Assembly (NCBI RefSeq): GCF_900099655.1
Contig: NZ_FNDC01000001.1
Span: forward strand, 372,001 to 436,000
Direction of reading: 5' to 3'
DNA: 64,000 nt
Source of the DNA: Planococcus glaciei
GTDB taxonomy: Bacteria; Bacillota; Bacilli; Bacillales_A; Planococcaceae
Position 1 is the stretch's first letter; every line of letters begins with the position of its first letter. Positions 53,911 through 63,522 of this stretch are shown piece by piece. The notes beneath the pieces were generated by a model that worked only from the letters and a program-made list of their open reading frames with translations, ran no database searches and was not told where the DNA came from. Both the position numbers and the translations under genes were made by a program.

Positions 53911-54402
53911 CTACTCCACAGTCAAAGGAAAAACGTAATGGCCAGTTCCACGTTCCCAAGTCGCCACCACTTCATAGACCGTCCTCCCCCTTTCCCCGCT
54001 AAGCTGCACCTCTTTGAAAGACCCTTTCAACTTATCCGCCGCGTCCCAAATGTTCACTTTGCAGGAAATCGGCTCTTCTTCAAATTTGAGTTTAATGGAA
54101 GCAGCCGAGTTTACTGCAGGAGCTTTTCGGCTGCCGGCCAATTCAGAAGGCGGCAGCGACTCTGCTTCTATAGCGACCATGCCGCCGGCTTCCTGATCAT
54201 AATAACTCCATGTATAGGCGCCCAAAACAGCAGCAATTTCTTCTTCCTGGATTGTTACTGTTAAAGAAGGCGGTTTTTGCGAAGTGGCGTTTAAGTCTTC
54301 TTCGGGATTGCTGTTTTCATCTCCGATGGTTTCCTTGCCTTGCGAACAGCCAAATAAGAAAATGAAGACCATTAAGCTTAGGCATAGAAGTTTAGCGTTC
54401 AT
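53911..54402 (-). CDS. Putative lipoprotein, 163 residues
   Basis: Type II signal peptide: LCLSLMVFIFLFGC with the lipobox ending at Cys19, then a low-complexity linker rich in Glu and Asn and a small beta-rich domain (DAADKLKGSFKEVQ, RTVYEVVATWERG). AAAAGGGG site. Family not recognised. Confidence 0.8.
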   Translation of the reverse strand: MNAKLLCLSLMVFIFLFGCSQGKETIGDENSNPEEDLNATSQKPPSLTVTIQEEEIAAVLGAYTWSYYDQEAGGMVAIEAESLPPSELAGSRKAPAVNSAASIKLKFEEEPISCKVNIWDAADKLKGSFKEVQLSGERGRTVYEVVATWERGTGHYVFPLTVE

Positions 54403-54503
54403 GTCAAGTCCCCTTTTATTTCATTAGACACGCTATGTGGTAAAAAGTTACAGAAACTTTTGGTTTAAGTTGGACGAAGATAGCCAAAATATAAGGTATG
54501 GCC

Positions 54504-54650
54504 TCATCCTTTATTTCTTAGAAGTGAAATTATTTCTTTGCTTTGCTTAATCTGAGTTTCACTGTTAATTTTCAATTGGCGAACCCATCTAAATATAAAA
54601 GCGAGAATTAATAATGGAAGAAAGCCAAATAATACTGTAAAAAAATCCAT
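54504..54650 (-). CDS. 48-residue single-span membrane protein
   Basis: ATG at 54650 with AGGAGGGG 5 nt upstream, a very good site. The product has a hydrophobic helix at about 3-22 (MDFFTVLFGFLPLLI...), then a charged cytoplasmic helix ending in LLRNKG. No family name; such small membrane proteins are common in Bacillales. Confidence 0.65.
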   Translation of the reverse strand: MDFFTVLFGFLPLLILAFIFRWVRQLKINSETQIKQSKEIISLLRNKG

Positions 54651-54800
54651 ATAAACCCCTCCTGTATGAAGTAATAAAAACAACTAGGTTTTTCCATTGT
54701 TGAATGAAATTTATCTGCACATAAATTACCTTCAGTTCCAAGCATTGCTTCAAAAGCTCTGCTTTCTTTTAGTACTTTTCCTCTGTAAGAGAGCATCTTC

Positions 54801-55301
54801 TTATAAAACCGCTTTCCGCTGTCTTCTATTCTCTTTTACCAGATTCAAAATCTGCAGCCCATCACTTGGACCTCCGCCTAAAAAAGAAGGATAGGTAAAG
54901 GGAATTAGCGGACTTATGAATAGGAAGAAAATCGCGCCTGCAAGATTAATCAGGATACTGCCTGGTATACCAGAGAAGAAATGAGAAATAAGGTATAGGG
55001 CGGCAAACCCCATTAATGAAGCGATCGGCCCGCCTATCAGCATCGTCAGCCTTTGTTTGTAGGTAGGAGGCGGCAACTCTTCTGAATTTATAGGCTGGCA
55101 GAACGCGTAAAGCGCTACGGTTACGTAGCAAGTGATTCTTCCAAGCTTCAGCTTCAGTTTTTTCTCTTTGCCCGGTGACCCCATATAAATCTCTGCTTCC
55201 GCTTTCTTGTTCCGCAAAATTGTTGCAACGGCATGGCCCATTTCGTGTATAAAGAGAGCCATTGAAATAATCAGTAAGACCGTAACCACTTCTAATAACA
55301 T
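54801..55301 (-). CDS. M50-like site-2 protease family membrane protein
   Basis: 166 residues from the ATG at 55301. Zinc motif HEMGH (about 19-23) within the first membrane helix, and PSDGLQIL near the end supplies the third ligand position, as in M50 peptidases. Short and without a PDZ domain, so it resembles the small YwhC/FtsH-independent M50 proteins. Substrate unknown. Confidence 0.8.
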   Translation of the reverse strand: MLLEVVTVLLIISMALFIHEMGHAVATILRNKKAEAEIYMGSPGKEKKLKLKLGRITCYVTVALYAFCQPINSEELPPPTYKQRLTMLIGGPIASLMGFAALYLISHFFSGIPGSILINLAGAIFFLFISPLIPFTYPSFLGGGPSDGLQILNLVKENRRQRKAVL

Positions 55302-55481
55302 CCCCAAAAAGATCCCCCGTTTCTCTATTCGTAGCCTGCAATTGCTGAATTTAGATTATCAAATTGATGAAGCCGATAAATATCCTTATATTTACTACGT
55401 TAGAAAAAATTAAAAGATTCATCTTTCTCCAAATGTAAAACCCTTAAAACGAATTCTTGCCTTGCAGCGGCAAAAATGAAA

Positions 55482-55521
55482 AAGAGAAAAAGCAGTGCTT
55501 GATAGCTCTGCTTTTTCTCTT
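55482..55521 (-). terminator. Terminator of the diguanylate cyclase gene
   Basis: AAGAGAAAAAGCAG and CTGCTTTTTCTCTT pair exactly around a 12-base loop, 35 bp past the stop. Confidence 0.85.
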
Positions 55522-55554
55522 CGGATCTTCCGGTTCATAATTGCGATTGAATCG

Positions 55555-57156
55555 TTAAGAAGGATTGCCGGAGGAAGAAACAGTTATCCGGTTTCTTCCT
55601 TCATCTTTTGATCGATAGAGCGCTGTATCCGCCAAACGGAACAGTTCTTTCAACGACTCTGTCTGGGTTGGGAACTCTGAGATTCCGATTGAAACCGTCA
55701 CGGTCTGGCCAGGAACCAACAAGGTCTGTTCCACTTCTTTGCGTATTTTTTCCGCCACTTGGTAGGCAGCTAAGCGATCGGCATCCGGCAGAAGAAGGAC
55801 AAATTCTTCTCCCCCATACCGAAAACAATAATCTGTGTTCCGGATCAATGTTTGAAGCGTTTCAGCCAAGCCTTTTAATGCCTGGTCCCCCATTTGATGG
55901 CCAAATGAGTCGTTAATCGATTTGAAATGGTCGATGTCCAGGATGAGCAATGAAAAATGCCGATTCTGGCTTGACCAGACGTCCAGCACTTCTTCCAGTT
56001 TCCGGCGGTTCGGCAAGCCCGTTAGCGCGTCCGTCCGTGCTGACTGCGTGAGTTCCTGGTTGTTTCTTTCCAGTATTTCAAAAGCGATCGCCACACTCTT
56101 CGTTAAGATATCGGCTTCGCGGTTCCAATGGGGCTTCATCAGATTGTCCTTGAGAGGCTGCGATACGCCCTTTCCTTCCGCTAATCCATTCACCAGATTT
56201 CCCAGATGCATAAAAGGAGCTGCCAATCTGCGGGCGATGAAGATGGAAAACAGGAGAAGCAGCAAAGATGGCAGCAATAAATTCTTCAGCATCTGCAGAA
56301 ATTGATCAACCAAAAAATCTTCAGCAAATGAATAAGGTGTCTGCTGCACGATCCCCCATCCCGCTTCAGATACGTTACTATAAGCGGCAAGCATCGGAAT
56401 CCCCTCGGTGTTCGTAATTAATTCCATGCCGTCTTTTCCTTGCGTCAATTGACGGACTACCGGATTTCCAATGACGTTTTCTCCGATTTTTTCACTCTTT
56501 GGATGAAACAACAGCGTTCCGTCCGGGCCGACCACGTAATAATAGGAACCATTTTGTTCTACCGCATCATTGCCAAGAAGATGGTTCAGGACGTTCTGCT
56601 CCTGAAGAAAGATGGTTCCTCCGATCATCCCTTTATACGCACCGTCTTTGGAATAGATCGGCTGGCTCATCAAAATGATTAAACGGTTTGATAAGCCCAT
56701 ATAAGGGGCAGTCAATCCGGGCTGTTTCGCATCCAGCGCGTCTCTTGCTTCTCCTACCGCTATTTTTTCTCCTTTTAACCCGATGCTGTTGGGGCTGATG
56801 GCCCGGATCACGCCTGTTTCGTCTATCCAGGAAAGGGAATTGAAATACCCGCTGCTTCTTTGCAAAAGATCCAAATGTTCATGGATTTCCTGATCGCTCA
56901 TCCCTTCATGTTCCTCCAGAAAATTCACGGTAGTTTCCAGATTGTTTCTCATCGAGATGAACAACGAATCGACCGAATGGCTCATCTTTTCCGCTTTGGA
57001 GTAATTTAAGGATAAATAAGTCGTCGCCAAAGAATCCTTACTGGAATGATAAGAAGAGAGGGTAAGAATCAGCAGTGTAAGAATGACTGAGGCAGAGACA
57101 AGAGAAGTCAGCAAGGTGGCCAAGTTCACTTTCCGTCCATTGAATAGTGGCTTCAT
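55555..57156 (-). CDS. Membrane diguanylate cyclase with Cache sensor
   Basis: 533 residues from the ATG at 57156 (AAAGGAAA upstream). Two membrane helices (about 10-30 and 270-290) enclose a double-Cache-type extracytoplasmic sensor; a HAMP-like linker follows, then a GGDEF domain. The active site is RYGGEEF, so synthesis of cyclic di-GMP is expected. A degenerate RxxD inhibitory site is not obvious. Monocistronic with terminator. Confidence 0.92.
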   Translation of the reverse strand: MKPLFNGRKVNLATLLTSLVSASVILTLLILTLSSYHSSKDSLATTYLSLNYSKAEKMSHSVDSLFISMRNNLETTVNFLEEHEGMSDQEIHEHLDLLQRSSGYFNSLSWIDETGVIRAISPNSIGLKGEKIAVGEARDALDAKQPGLTAPYMGLSNRLIILMSQPIYSKDGAYKGMIGGTIFLQEQNVLNHLLGNDAVEQNGSYYYVVGPDGTLLFHPKSEKIGENVIGNPVVRQLTQGKDGMELITNTEGIPMLAAYSNVSEAGWGIVQQTPYSFAEDFLVDQFLQMLKNLLLPSLLLLLFSIFIARRLAAPFMHLGNLVNGLAEGKGVSQPLKDNLMKPHWNREADILTKSVAIAFEILERNNQELTQSARTDALTGLPNRRKLEEVLDVWSSQNRHFSLLILDIDHFKSINDSFGHQMGDQALKGLAETLQTLIRNTDYCFRYGGEEFVLLLPDADRLAAYQVAEKIRKEVEQTLLVPGQTVTVSIGISEFPTQTESLKELFRLADTALYRSKDEGRNRITVSSSGNPS

Positions 57157-57332
57157 ACAAAATTTCCTTTCAAAACACTTTTGAGAAAAATCAACTTCTT
57201 CCATTATATAGATATCTTCCTTTATTTATCTAGTTAAAAGAAAAATACCCGCTAATTAAAAATAGAGCCTGGAATCCAGCTCCAAGCTCGTGTATCTTGC
57301 TTTCAGTTGGTTAAACGATTTCAACCCTTATC

Positions 57333-57524
57333 TTAAAACATTCCTCCACCTTGATTGTTGTGCCGACCAACTTCTCGCTGAGCCTCGGCTTCCGCTAAAT
57401 TCTGGTTCAAGGTCTTTTCCTTCTTATTAAAGCTGTATTTCCCCCGCGTCAAAAAATCCACTAGATAAGCGCCTGCAAACACTGCAGCCAATGAGCCCCA
57501 AAAAATCCACATCATCCAATGCAT
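57333..57524 (-). CDS. Small membrane protein, 63 residues
   Basis: AAGGGGGAAAAGGG before the ATG. One N-terminal hydrophobic helix (3-24), then a charged helix and a Gly-rich tail ending GGGMF. No family recognised. Convincing by ribosome site and amino-acid pattern. Confidence 0.7.
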   Translation of the reverse strand: MHWMMWIFWGSLAAVFAGAYLVDFLTRGKYSFNKKEKTLNQNLAEAEAQREVGRHNNQGGGMF

Positions 57525-57681
57525 ACCCTTTTCCCCCTTCCGTTTTATCGTCGCTTGGATCGCCTTTCTTATAATACGGTTTCAGTTGGGATAAGTTTCA
57601 ATAATCAGATTTTAAGACATGGCGCCCTGTTATAAAAATACGTGAAGACCGTTTAAGCAGTTTTACTCTTTCCCTTAAAAG

Positions 57682-58056
57682 CTAGCCTTTCATATCGAAG
57701 GAGTCGATTGCGCGGATTTCCATTTCCCAACCCAGCTGTTCTGCTAAACCGACCTGCACAGTCGGATGTAGAGAAGCCACTCGGATTGCTTCTTCAAAAC
57801 TCGCGGCTTCCAGTATGAACGCACTTCCCATGATTTTATCGGTCTGGGTTAAATGGCCCTCACCGACTTGTATCTCCCCGCCCACCCGCTGCAATCTCTT
57901 TACTTCTTGTCCAATGCCGGCATCTACCAGCACATGGCCACTTTTGTATAATTCCTGGAGATGAGGCTGGCATTCCCGCATGATGGCATCAACTTCTTCC
58001 TTTGGCAATGTATCCATCTTCTCTTTATTCAAGTAACCCAAGCACAAGTATTTCAT
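57682..58056 (-). CDS. YCII-related (DGPF-type) protein
   Basis: 124 residues with MKYLCLGYLNKEKMDTLPKEEVDAIM at the start and FEEAIRVASLHP near the end: the YciI-like dimeric ferredoxin-like fold, often next to ECF sigma factors, but none is here. AAAGGAGG site. Confidence 0.88.
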   Translation of the reverse strand: MKYLCLGYLNKEKMDTLPKEEVDAIMRECQPHLQELYKSGHVLVDAGIGQEVKRLQRVGGEIQVGEGHLTQTDKIMGSAFILEAASFEEAIRVASLHPTVQVGLAEQLGWEMEIRAIDSFDMKG

Positions 58057-58133
58057 CTAAAAACCTCCTTTTGAAATGTTTTCTTCATCGACAGTTTTTG
58101 GGGATTTAGCGAATAGACCACCCCCCCCAAAAA

Positions 58134-58640
58134 CTATGTTTCCATTTCCAGATACCTTTCCAGCTCTTCTTTCTGCCGCAGGTGATGGCGGGAATGCATG
58201 TGAACCAGCTCAAGCCACTCCTTCGCATTCAGCCAGCCGAACCCGCCATGCTTAACCTTATAGTCCGGGTTAATGGTAGAGACTTTCAATCCCCAGTGCT
58301 CCAGCCTATCCATTACTTCTTCCATTCTTGTCTCCAGATCTTCTTTGCTGGCTGAATTGTTGGGAGGGCCATTCATTTCATCTGGAAGCCTGATTTTGAT
58401 GGGCGGAAATCCACCGTCTTTGAATAACTGCTCACCCGCTGGAGTTTTTCCCAGAGGCTGCCCTTCAGTTGATGCAGCACAAATTTGCACATTATCCAGA
58501 TACTCATGCGCCACTAGAATAATGTGGTCATACATTTGCCCAATGGACCACACACCTTCTCGCGGGATATGGCGCAGCTGTTCCGGAGAGTATTTGCGAA
58601 GCTCGTTCTTGAAAATGACAAGCACTTCTTTTCCGTTCAT
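58134..58640 (-). CDS. DinB-family putative metal-dependent hydrolase
   Basis: 168 residues of the four-helix DinB/YfiT fold. His ligands: MYDHIILVAHEY (first, helix 2) and HSRHHLRQKEEL (last helix). These enzymes include thiol-transferases such as bacillithiol-S-transferases. AGGAGGG site. Confidence 0.87.
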   Translation of the reverse strand: MNGKEVLVIFKNELRKYSPEQLRHIPREGVWSIGQMYDHIILVAHEYLDNVQICAASTEGQPLGKTPAGEQLFKDGGFPPIKIRLPDEMNGPPNNSASKEDLETRMEEVMDRLEHWGLKVSTINPDYKVKHGGFGWLNAKEWLELVHMHSRHHLRQKEELERYLEMET

Positions 58641-58780
58641 CTTCGCCCTCCTAATATCCGTTTTAAAAATTTAAATATTCCGATTATTACCTTTTTTGAT
58701 TGTATCACAGTTAATTAGGGGACTTCATTAAATCTTATTTCATTATCTTGATCTGGTCGTAAATGGTCAGTTATGGACTA

Positions 58781-58820
58781 AAGGGGAAGAGCGGTGCCGA
58801 TCGGCACCGCTCTTCCCTTT
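58781..58820. terminator. Long perfect hairpin, orphan terminator
   Basis: AAGGGGAAGAGCGGTGCCGA is followed directly by its near-perfect complement ending in CCCTTTT. No gene ends close to it on either strand, which may mean a lost gene or a small RNA. Confidence 0.7.
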
Positions 58821-58950
58821 TACACTTTGCGATTGGCATAACTGCTGCTTCTAATAATTTTAAGAAGAGAAAAGCGCTTTAATCAGCTTCTTCTCTCCCG
58901 TGGTATTTAAGCAGCTTCCGCTCTGCCAGCGACAGATGCTCTGGAACCTA

Positions 58951-58997
58951 AAAATAGCACCTTTCAAACAGCATGGAACTGTTTGAAAGGTGCTTTT
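58951..58997 (-). terminator. Terminator of the alcohol dehydrogenase gene
   Basis: AGCACCTTTCAAACAG and CTGTTTGAAAGGTGCT pair with T-runs, 23 bp past the stop. Confidence 0.88.
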
Positions 58998-59019
58998 GTC
59001 ATTTTATACATTTAATTTC

Positions 59020-60090
59020 TTAATTCATTTTTAAAACCGGTTTAATGACCGAGCCATTCTCTGATTCTTCAAAGGCCTTATTGATTTCATCGAATTCAAA
59101 GAATTTCACCATCCGGTCATATGGGAATTGGCCTTTTTTATAGTAAGAAATCATTTCCGGAATGAATTTTTGTGGAATGGCATCGCCTTGGCTGGTCCCG
59201 ACAATGCTGCCGCCTTTTAATGCTAAAGCTTCCAAAGGAATCGAAAGGTTAAAATCAGTCACGACTGTAACGATTTTCCCGAAAGTGTCCAAGGAGTCGA
59301 TGGCTTGGGCGATTACGCTGTCTACGCCAGTTGTGTCCAGTACATGCTGCACGCCAGAACCGGTAATTTCTTTGATCTGTTCGGCGATATTTACATCTTT
59401 GCCGCTTTTAATCGTCGCTGTGGCACCCAATTCTTTTGCAAGTTCCAAGCGATTTTCATGGAGATCAATTCCGATAATGTTTTTGCAGCCGGCAATTTTA
59501 GCCGCCATAATGGCACTCAACCCAACGGCCCCGACGCCGATCACGGCAATGGAGCTGCCGGCTTCAGGTTTTAGCACATTTAAAACACTGCTGGCTCCGG
59601 TTTGCAGACCGCAGCCTAAGGGAGCCGCTAAAGCCAAGTCCATCTCCTCATCAATCTTCACCACATTCCGCTGGTTAACGAGCGAATAGGTGGCAAAAGA
59701 AGATTGGCCAAAGAATCTGGCAACCAACTGATTGGTTTCTTGATCGATATGGCTATTTAAATTCAAGTCGCCGTAATACCGGCAATGGGCCGGATGATTG
59801 GCTAAACAATTATCACATTCTCCGCAACTGGCAAAAGAGACAACCACATGATCCCCTTTTTGCAGTTCCGTCACTTCAGACCCGACTTCTTCTACAATGC
59901 CGGCGCCTTCATGTCCAAGAACTGCGGGCGGATTGACCATACCGGTGTCTCTTCCTGAAACATCCGTATGGCAAATTCCTGATGCGGCTACTTTTATTAA
60001 CACATCGTTCGATTCAAGTTTCGGCAATTCAACGTCCTTGATTTCAAAAGCTTTTCCCGTTTCCGGGGTAACTGCGGCTTTTATTTTCAT
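59020..60090 (-). CDS. Zinc-dependent aryl/benzyl alcohol dehydrogenase-like MDR enzyme
   Basis: 356 residues. Catalytic zinc: C40 (SGICHTDVSG), GHEGAGIVEEVG; structural zinc cysteines CGECDNCLANHPAHC; coenzyme fold VIGVGAVGLSA. Class resembles aryl-alcohol dehydrogenases such as XylB or AdhC. It is not linked to the aromatic cluster 18 kb away, but its substrate could be aromatic. AAAGGAGAG site. Confidence 0.9.
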   Translation of the reverse strand: MKIKAAVTPETGKAFEIKDVELPKLESNDVLIKVAASGICHTDVSGRDTGMVNPPAVLGHEGAGIVEEVGSEVTELQKGDHVVVSFASCGECDNCLANHPAHCRYYGDLNLNSHIDQETNQLVARFFGQSSFATYSLVNQRNVVKIDEEMDLALAAPLGCGLQTGASSVLNVLKPEAGSSIAVIGVGAVGLSAIMAAKIAGCKNIIGIDLHENRLELAKELGATATIKSGKDVNIAEQIKEITGSGVQHVLDTTGVDSVIAQAIDSLDTFGKIVTVVTDFNLSIPLEALALKGGSIVGTSQGDAIPQKFIPEMISYYKKGQFPYDRMVKFFEFDEINKAFEESENGSVIKPVLKMN

Positions 60091-60638
60091 CGCATAATCT
60101 CTCCTTTATATAGTTTGCATTTTTTCTTAGGGTTCGTTTGCATTAATCGCAGAAGCATAAAAGAATCCGCTTCAGCCCCTTCTCTTCCCGTGATCCACGA
60201 TAATTAAACGTTTAGCTGGAGTCCTATTAGATGGAATTTGGGGCTGGAAGTAGACTTTCCTGCTTATTAAAACCCTCCAATAAGACACTCTTCTCTCCCC
60301 TTTTTCTATTTGTGATCCTTTCCCAGTGGCATCCGTTTTAGCATGGTTTTTAGAGCTTCCAATAAAGTGGTAATTTAAAGTTGCTTTATTGACATTAAGT
60401 GACATTCGAACTGAGCGCAAAATGAAACTTTCAGATAAATCCAAACGTAGTAGAAAGTAGAGAGAATCTCCTCCACAAAATGGTGGTTATAGCAAAGCAA
60501 TTGTATGGGCTTAGTTTTTAGGGGAACAGATGCCAACCGATTAATAGGCAATCAAAAAACGATTCAATTGCATCAACGAATTACATGAGCGTTTCTTGCA
60601 CAGAATGATACGCAGCGTCCAAAAAAGGAGGAATTTCA
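60091..60638. other. 548-bp intergenic region, nothing recognised
   Basis: A frame of 90 codons on the minus strand (60172-60444) lacks a ribosome site and looks spurious. No hairpin terminator is obvious. Confidence 0.4.
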
Positions 60639-60875
60639 ATGGTGTATGTAGTTGGGTTAATTGTGTTTGTCGTTATTTTTAGTTTACTGAAAGATCGGCG
60701 TTCTACTGAACAATCAAAATCCAGAAAAACTAAAGCCGCAGTTTCCGATGGTCCGATTAATTATTATGGAAATTACGAGGATAAAGACGACAAATGGAGC
60801 AGCGACGATTCGAGCTATGACGGCAGCGGGTCAGACGGCGGAAGCGATGGCGGAGGTGGCGGTGGCGGCGAATAA
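60639..60875 (+). CDS. Single-span protein with Asp/Ser/Gly-rich tail
   Basis: 78 residues. AAAAAAGGAGGAA before the ATG. One membrane helix (2-16), a basic stretch (17-34), then an Asp/Ser-rich segment and a C-terminal polyglycine run. No family recognised. A similar acidic/Gly-rich tail is seen in TPM-domain and secretion-related proteins, but the folded domain is missing here. Confidence 0.75.
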   Translation: MVYVVGLIVFVVIFSLLKDRRSTEQSKSRKTKAAVSDGPINYYGNYEDKDDKWSSDDSSYDGSGSDGGSDGGGGGGGE

Positions 60876-60961
60876 CTATTTCGCTTCCCAGGGAAAGGCG
60901 CAATTCAGAATCTATTAGAATTGTTTCTTGGTCTGGGAATGGACACTTTATAGTCCAAAGT

Positions 60962-61008
60962 AAAAGAACGTTCGTAAACGTGGCAAAACACGTTACGAAC
61001 GTTCTTTT
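60962..61008. terminator. Bidirectional terminator with GAACGTTC stem
   Basis: AAAAGAACGTTCGTAA and TTACGAACGTTCTTTT flank an inner CGTGTTTTGCCACG-like hairpin, between convergent genes. Confidence 0.85.
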
Positions 61009-61072
61009 ATTTCCACACAGGTTTACGAACGATCAATCATTGCTTCACCTTGATTGATATACAGAAGCCATT

Positions 61073-63403
61073 TCATTCCTCAACCTGAACCAGTCCTTCC
61101 TGCAGCGCTTCCTCTAGAAACAGACTTGGTTTGCCGACGGAGAAAAGCTGCAGTTCGTGCATCGCCCGCGTGCAGGCGGTGTAGAACAGCCGGCGCAGGC
61201 TTTCCTGGCCGTAAACCTGTTCCGAGGCGTCATAGAGGATGACGGCGTCGAACTCGATGCCTTTTGCCAAATACGACGGGATGACGATGACGCCCTGCTC
61301 GTATTCGGCGGAGCCGGTCTTCAGCCGCTTCAGCCCCTCAATGCCGGACAAGGCTTCATGTGCATGAGCGGCTTCGGAAGCGGATTTGCAGATGATGGCG
61401 ATTGTGCCGAATTTGTCGCGAAGTTCTGCGACCCGCTCCATGATACAGCGGTGCAGTTCTGCATGATCCGCTACTTGGGTCAGAATCGGCTTTTCACCTT
61501 GCCGCTCAAAAGGGATGATAGCTTCTCCTTCCGGTACAAGCCGGCGGGTGAATTCGATGATCGGTTTGGTGGCGCGGTAGCTTTGCGCCAGGCGGATTGT
61601 TTCGGTTTGATCTGCTCCATACAGGTTGGTCAGTACGTCAAAATCGTTGAATTCACCCGCATGGGCAAAAATTGCCTGGTTGAAATCGCCGAGCACCGTC
61701 ATATGAGCTGCCGGAAACAGCCGCTTCAGAAACTCGAACTGGAACGGCGAGTAGTCCTGCGCTTCATCGATGACAATGTGGCGGATCGCCGTGTTCGTCT
61801 GGAAACCGAGAATCAGTTCTTTCAACAGCAGAAACGGCGTGGCATCTTCGTAGAATAACTCCTCATCTGCGAGCTTGTCAGTTGTCTGCCGACAAATGGC
61901 TTCCCATTCCGCAGGCAGTTCCGTCTGATTGTTTTCCAAAAAGCCCTCAAAAAGTTGGCGGTACAGTGCTTTGACGTCGACAAAGTGGTAAGCCTTGATC
62001 TTTTTTCGGAGCGGTTTCAGCTTCTGGCGCACAACAAGCCGGGCCAGTTCTTCCGGCTCCATTTCGTAGTCGCTTACCGCTTTTCCTTTAAAACCTTTTT
62101 TCGCTGCCAGATAGGCATGCGCTTTCTGGTAGGAATCGTTGCTGAGCAGCTCCATTTCCTCTTCCACCCACGGTTCTTCCCATTCCTGTTTTTCAAATTC
62201 ATCGAGCTCTTTCAACAGCCAGTCCTTCAAAAGCTCTAGCCGGTTATGGAAACGCAGCGTCGTGTCGCGGGAATAAAACCGCGCTTCGATGGCTTCGGCG
62301 CTTGCAATCGGATGTCCAGCGAAACGGATGCGCTTGAATATCATGCCGGACTTCTCCAACGTCCGCCGGTACGATTTGATGGCTTCGAAAAACTGGACCG
62401 ATGCCTTGAAGCGGATGCCTGCCACACGGGCCGCGTATGCCGGATCGTCCCTTTTCGTCAGCACATACTCCAGCTGTCCGTACGGATTCTCAAGCTCAAA
62501 CTGGGCGCTCAACCGGTGGTTCAAGTATTCCTGAAACGTCACTTGGTGCATGTTCTCTTCGCCGAGTTCCGGCAGCACATTCGACACGTAGCTCGAGAAC
62601 ATGGCGTTCGGCGAAAACAGGATGATCTGGTCAGCGTTCAATTGGTCCCGGTATTTGTAGAGAAGATACGCGATGCGCTGCAGCGCAGCCGAAGTCTTCC
62701 CGCTGCCGGCCGCTCCCTGCACGATGAGCAGGCGCGTGCGGTCATGGCGGATGATGCGGTTCTGTTCCTGCTGGATCGTCGCGACGATGCTGTGCATCTT
62801 CTTGTCGGCGCTCCTGCCGAGCACCTGTTGGAGAATTTCATCCCCGATGGTCAGGCTTGTATCGAACATCGACTGCAGGACGCCGCCGCGGATCAAGTAT
62901 TGCCATTTCTTCTCCAAACGCCCTTTGACTTCGCCGCCCGGCGTACTGTAGGACGCAGGACCCGGCTGGTGATCGTAGTAAACGCTCGACACCGGCGCCC
63001 GCCAGTCGTAGACGAGGAAATCATCGCCTGTTGAATCGTTCAATGTCGAGATGCCGATATACACTTCCTCTTTTTCCGGCTCGCCTTCCTCCTGAAAGTC
63101 GATGCGGCCGAAATACGGCGTTCTTTGCAGGCGGCGGAGTTCCGCCAGCTTTTTGGCGGACTGCCGGTGGGTGGTTTCACTGACCGACAAGGCTTGCGCT
63201 TCCTGCCGCAAACCGATGATCGTCTCCAAGAAATCATCGAACGAATCGAGGCTTATTTTGTTTTCATCCCAGAAATGGCGGCGGATGTTCACCACTTCGT
63301 CTTTTTGGCGAGACGTGTCTGCTTCCAATCTTCGGAGCTGCCCGGTGACTTCCTGCATCACCTGGTCGACCCGTTTTTGCTCCTGTTGAAATTCCGGATT
63401 CAC
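61073..63403 (-). CDS. helD: HelD-like UvrD-family ATPase (RNA polymerase recycling factor)
   Basis: 776 residues from the GTG at 63403 (AAGGAG 8 nt upstream). N-terminal coiled-coil arm (about 1-90), then a UvrD-like core: GAAGSGKTSAALQRIAYLLYK (Walker A), IVIDEAQDYSPFQ (Walker B), and the helicase motifs FTRRLVP and YTACTRAMHELQLF near the end. HelD frees stalled RNA polymerase from nucleic acids using ATP. Length fits. Confidence 0.92.
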   Translation of the reverse strand: MNPEFQQEQKRVDQVMQEVTGQLRRLEADTSRQKDEVVNIRRHFWDENKISLDSFDDFLETIIGLRQEAQALSVSETTHRQSAKKLAELRRLQRTPYFGRIDFQEEGEPEKEEVYIGISTLNDSTGDDFLVYDWRAPVSSVYYDHQPGPASYSTPGGEVKGRLEKKWQYLIRGGVLQSMFDTSLTIGDEILQQVLGRSADKKMHSIVATIQQEQNRIIRHDRTRLLIVQGAAGSGKTSAALQRIAYLLYKYRDQLNADQIILFSPNAMFSSYVSNVLPELGEENMHQVTFQEYLNHRLSAQFELENPYGQLEYVLTKRDDPAYAARVAGIRFKASVQFFEAIKSYRRTLEKSGMIFKRIRFAGHPIASAEAIEARFYSRDTTLRFHNRLELLKDWLLKELDEFEKQEWEEPWVEEEMELLSNDSYQKAHAYLAAKKGFKGKAVSDYEMEPEELARLVVRQKLKPLRKKIKAYHFVDVKALYRQLFEGFLENNQTELPAEWEAICRQTTDKLADEELFYEDATPFLLLKELILGFQTNTAIRHIVIDEAQDYSPFQFEFLKRLFPAAHMTVLGDFNQAIFAHAGEFNDFDVLTNLYGADQTETIRLAQSYRATKPIIEFTRRLVPEGEAIIPFERQGEKPILTQVADHAELHRCIMERVAELRDKFGTIAIICKSASEAAHAHEALSGIEGLKRLKTGSAEYEQGVIVIPSYLAKGIEFDAVILYDASEQVYGQESLRRLFYTACTRAMHELQLFSVGKPSLFLEEALQEGLVQVEE

Positions 63404-63522
63404 ATGAACCACTCCTTGCAAAATGACTAATCCCTGTGCGATTTAAGAATCGGATAACGTTCGGTTTTCTTCATTAAGAGGCAGTTGCGTTTGGAATATT
63501 TTATAGCGCTTCCGCTGAAATC

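Larger units (their letters stand above)
58641..59019. other. 379-bp intergenic region with two terminators
   Basis: Two hairpins, listed separately, and the promoter of the DinB-family gene. No gene seen. Confidence 0.5.

Noticed and set aside
60172..60444. 90-codon minus-strand frame
   Set aside because: Starts with TTG, no ribosome site, no recognisable domain; composition is unlike a coding sequence.
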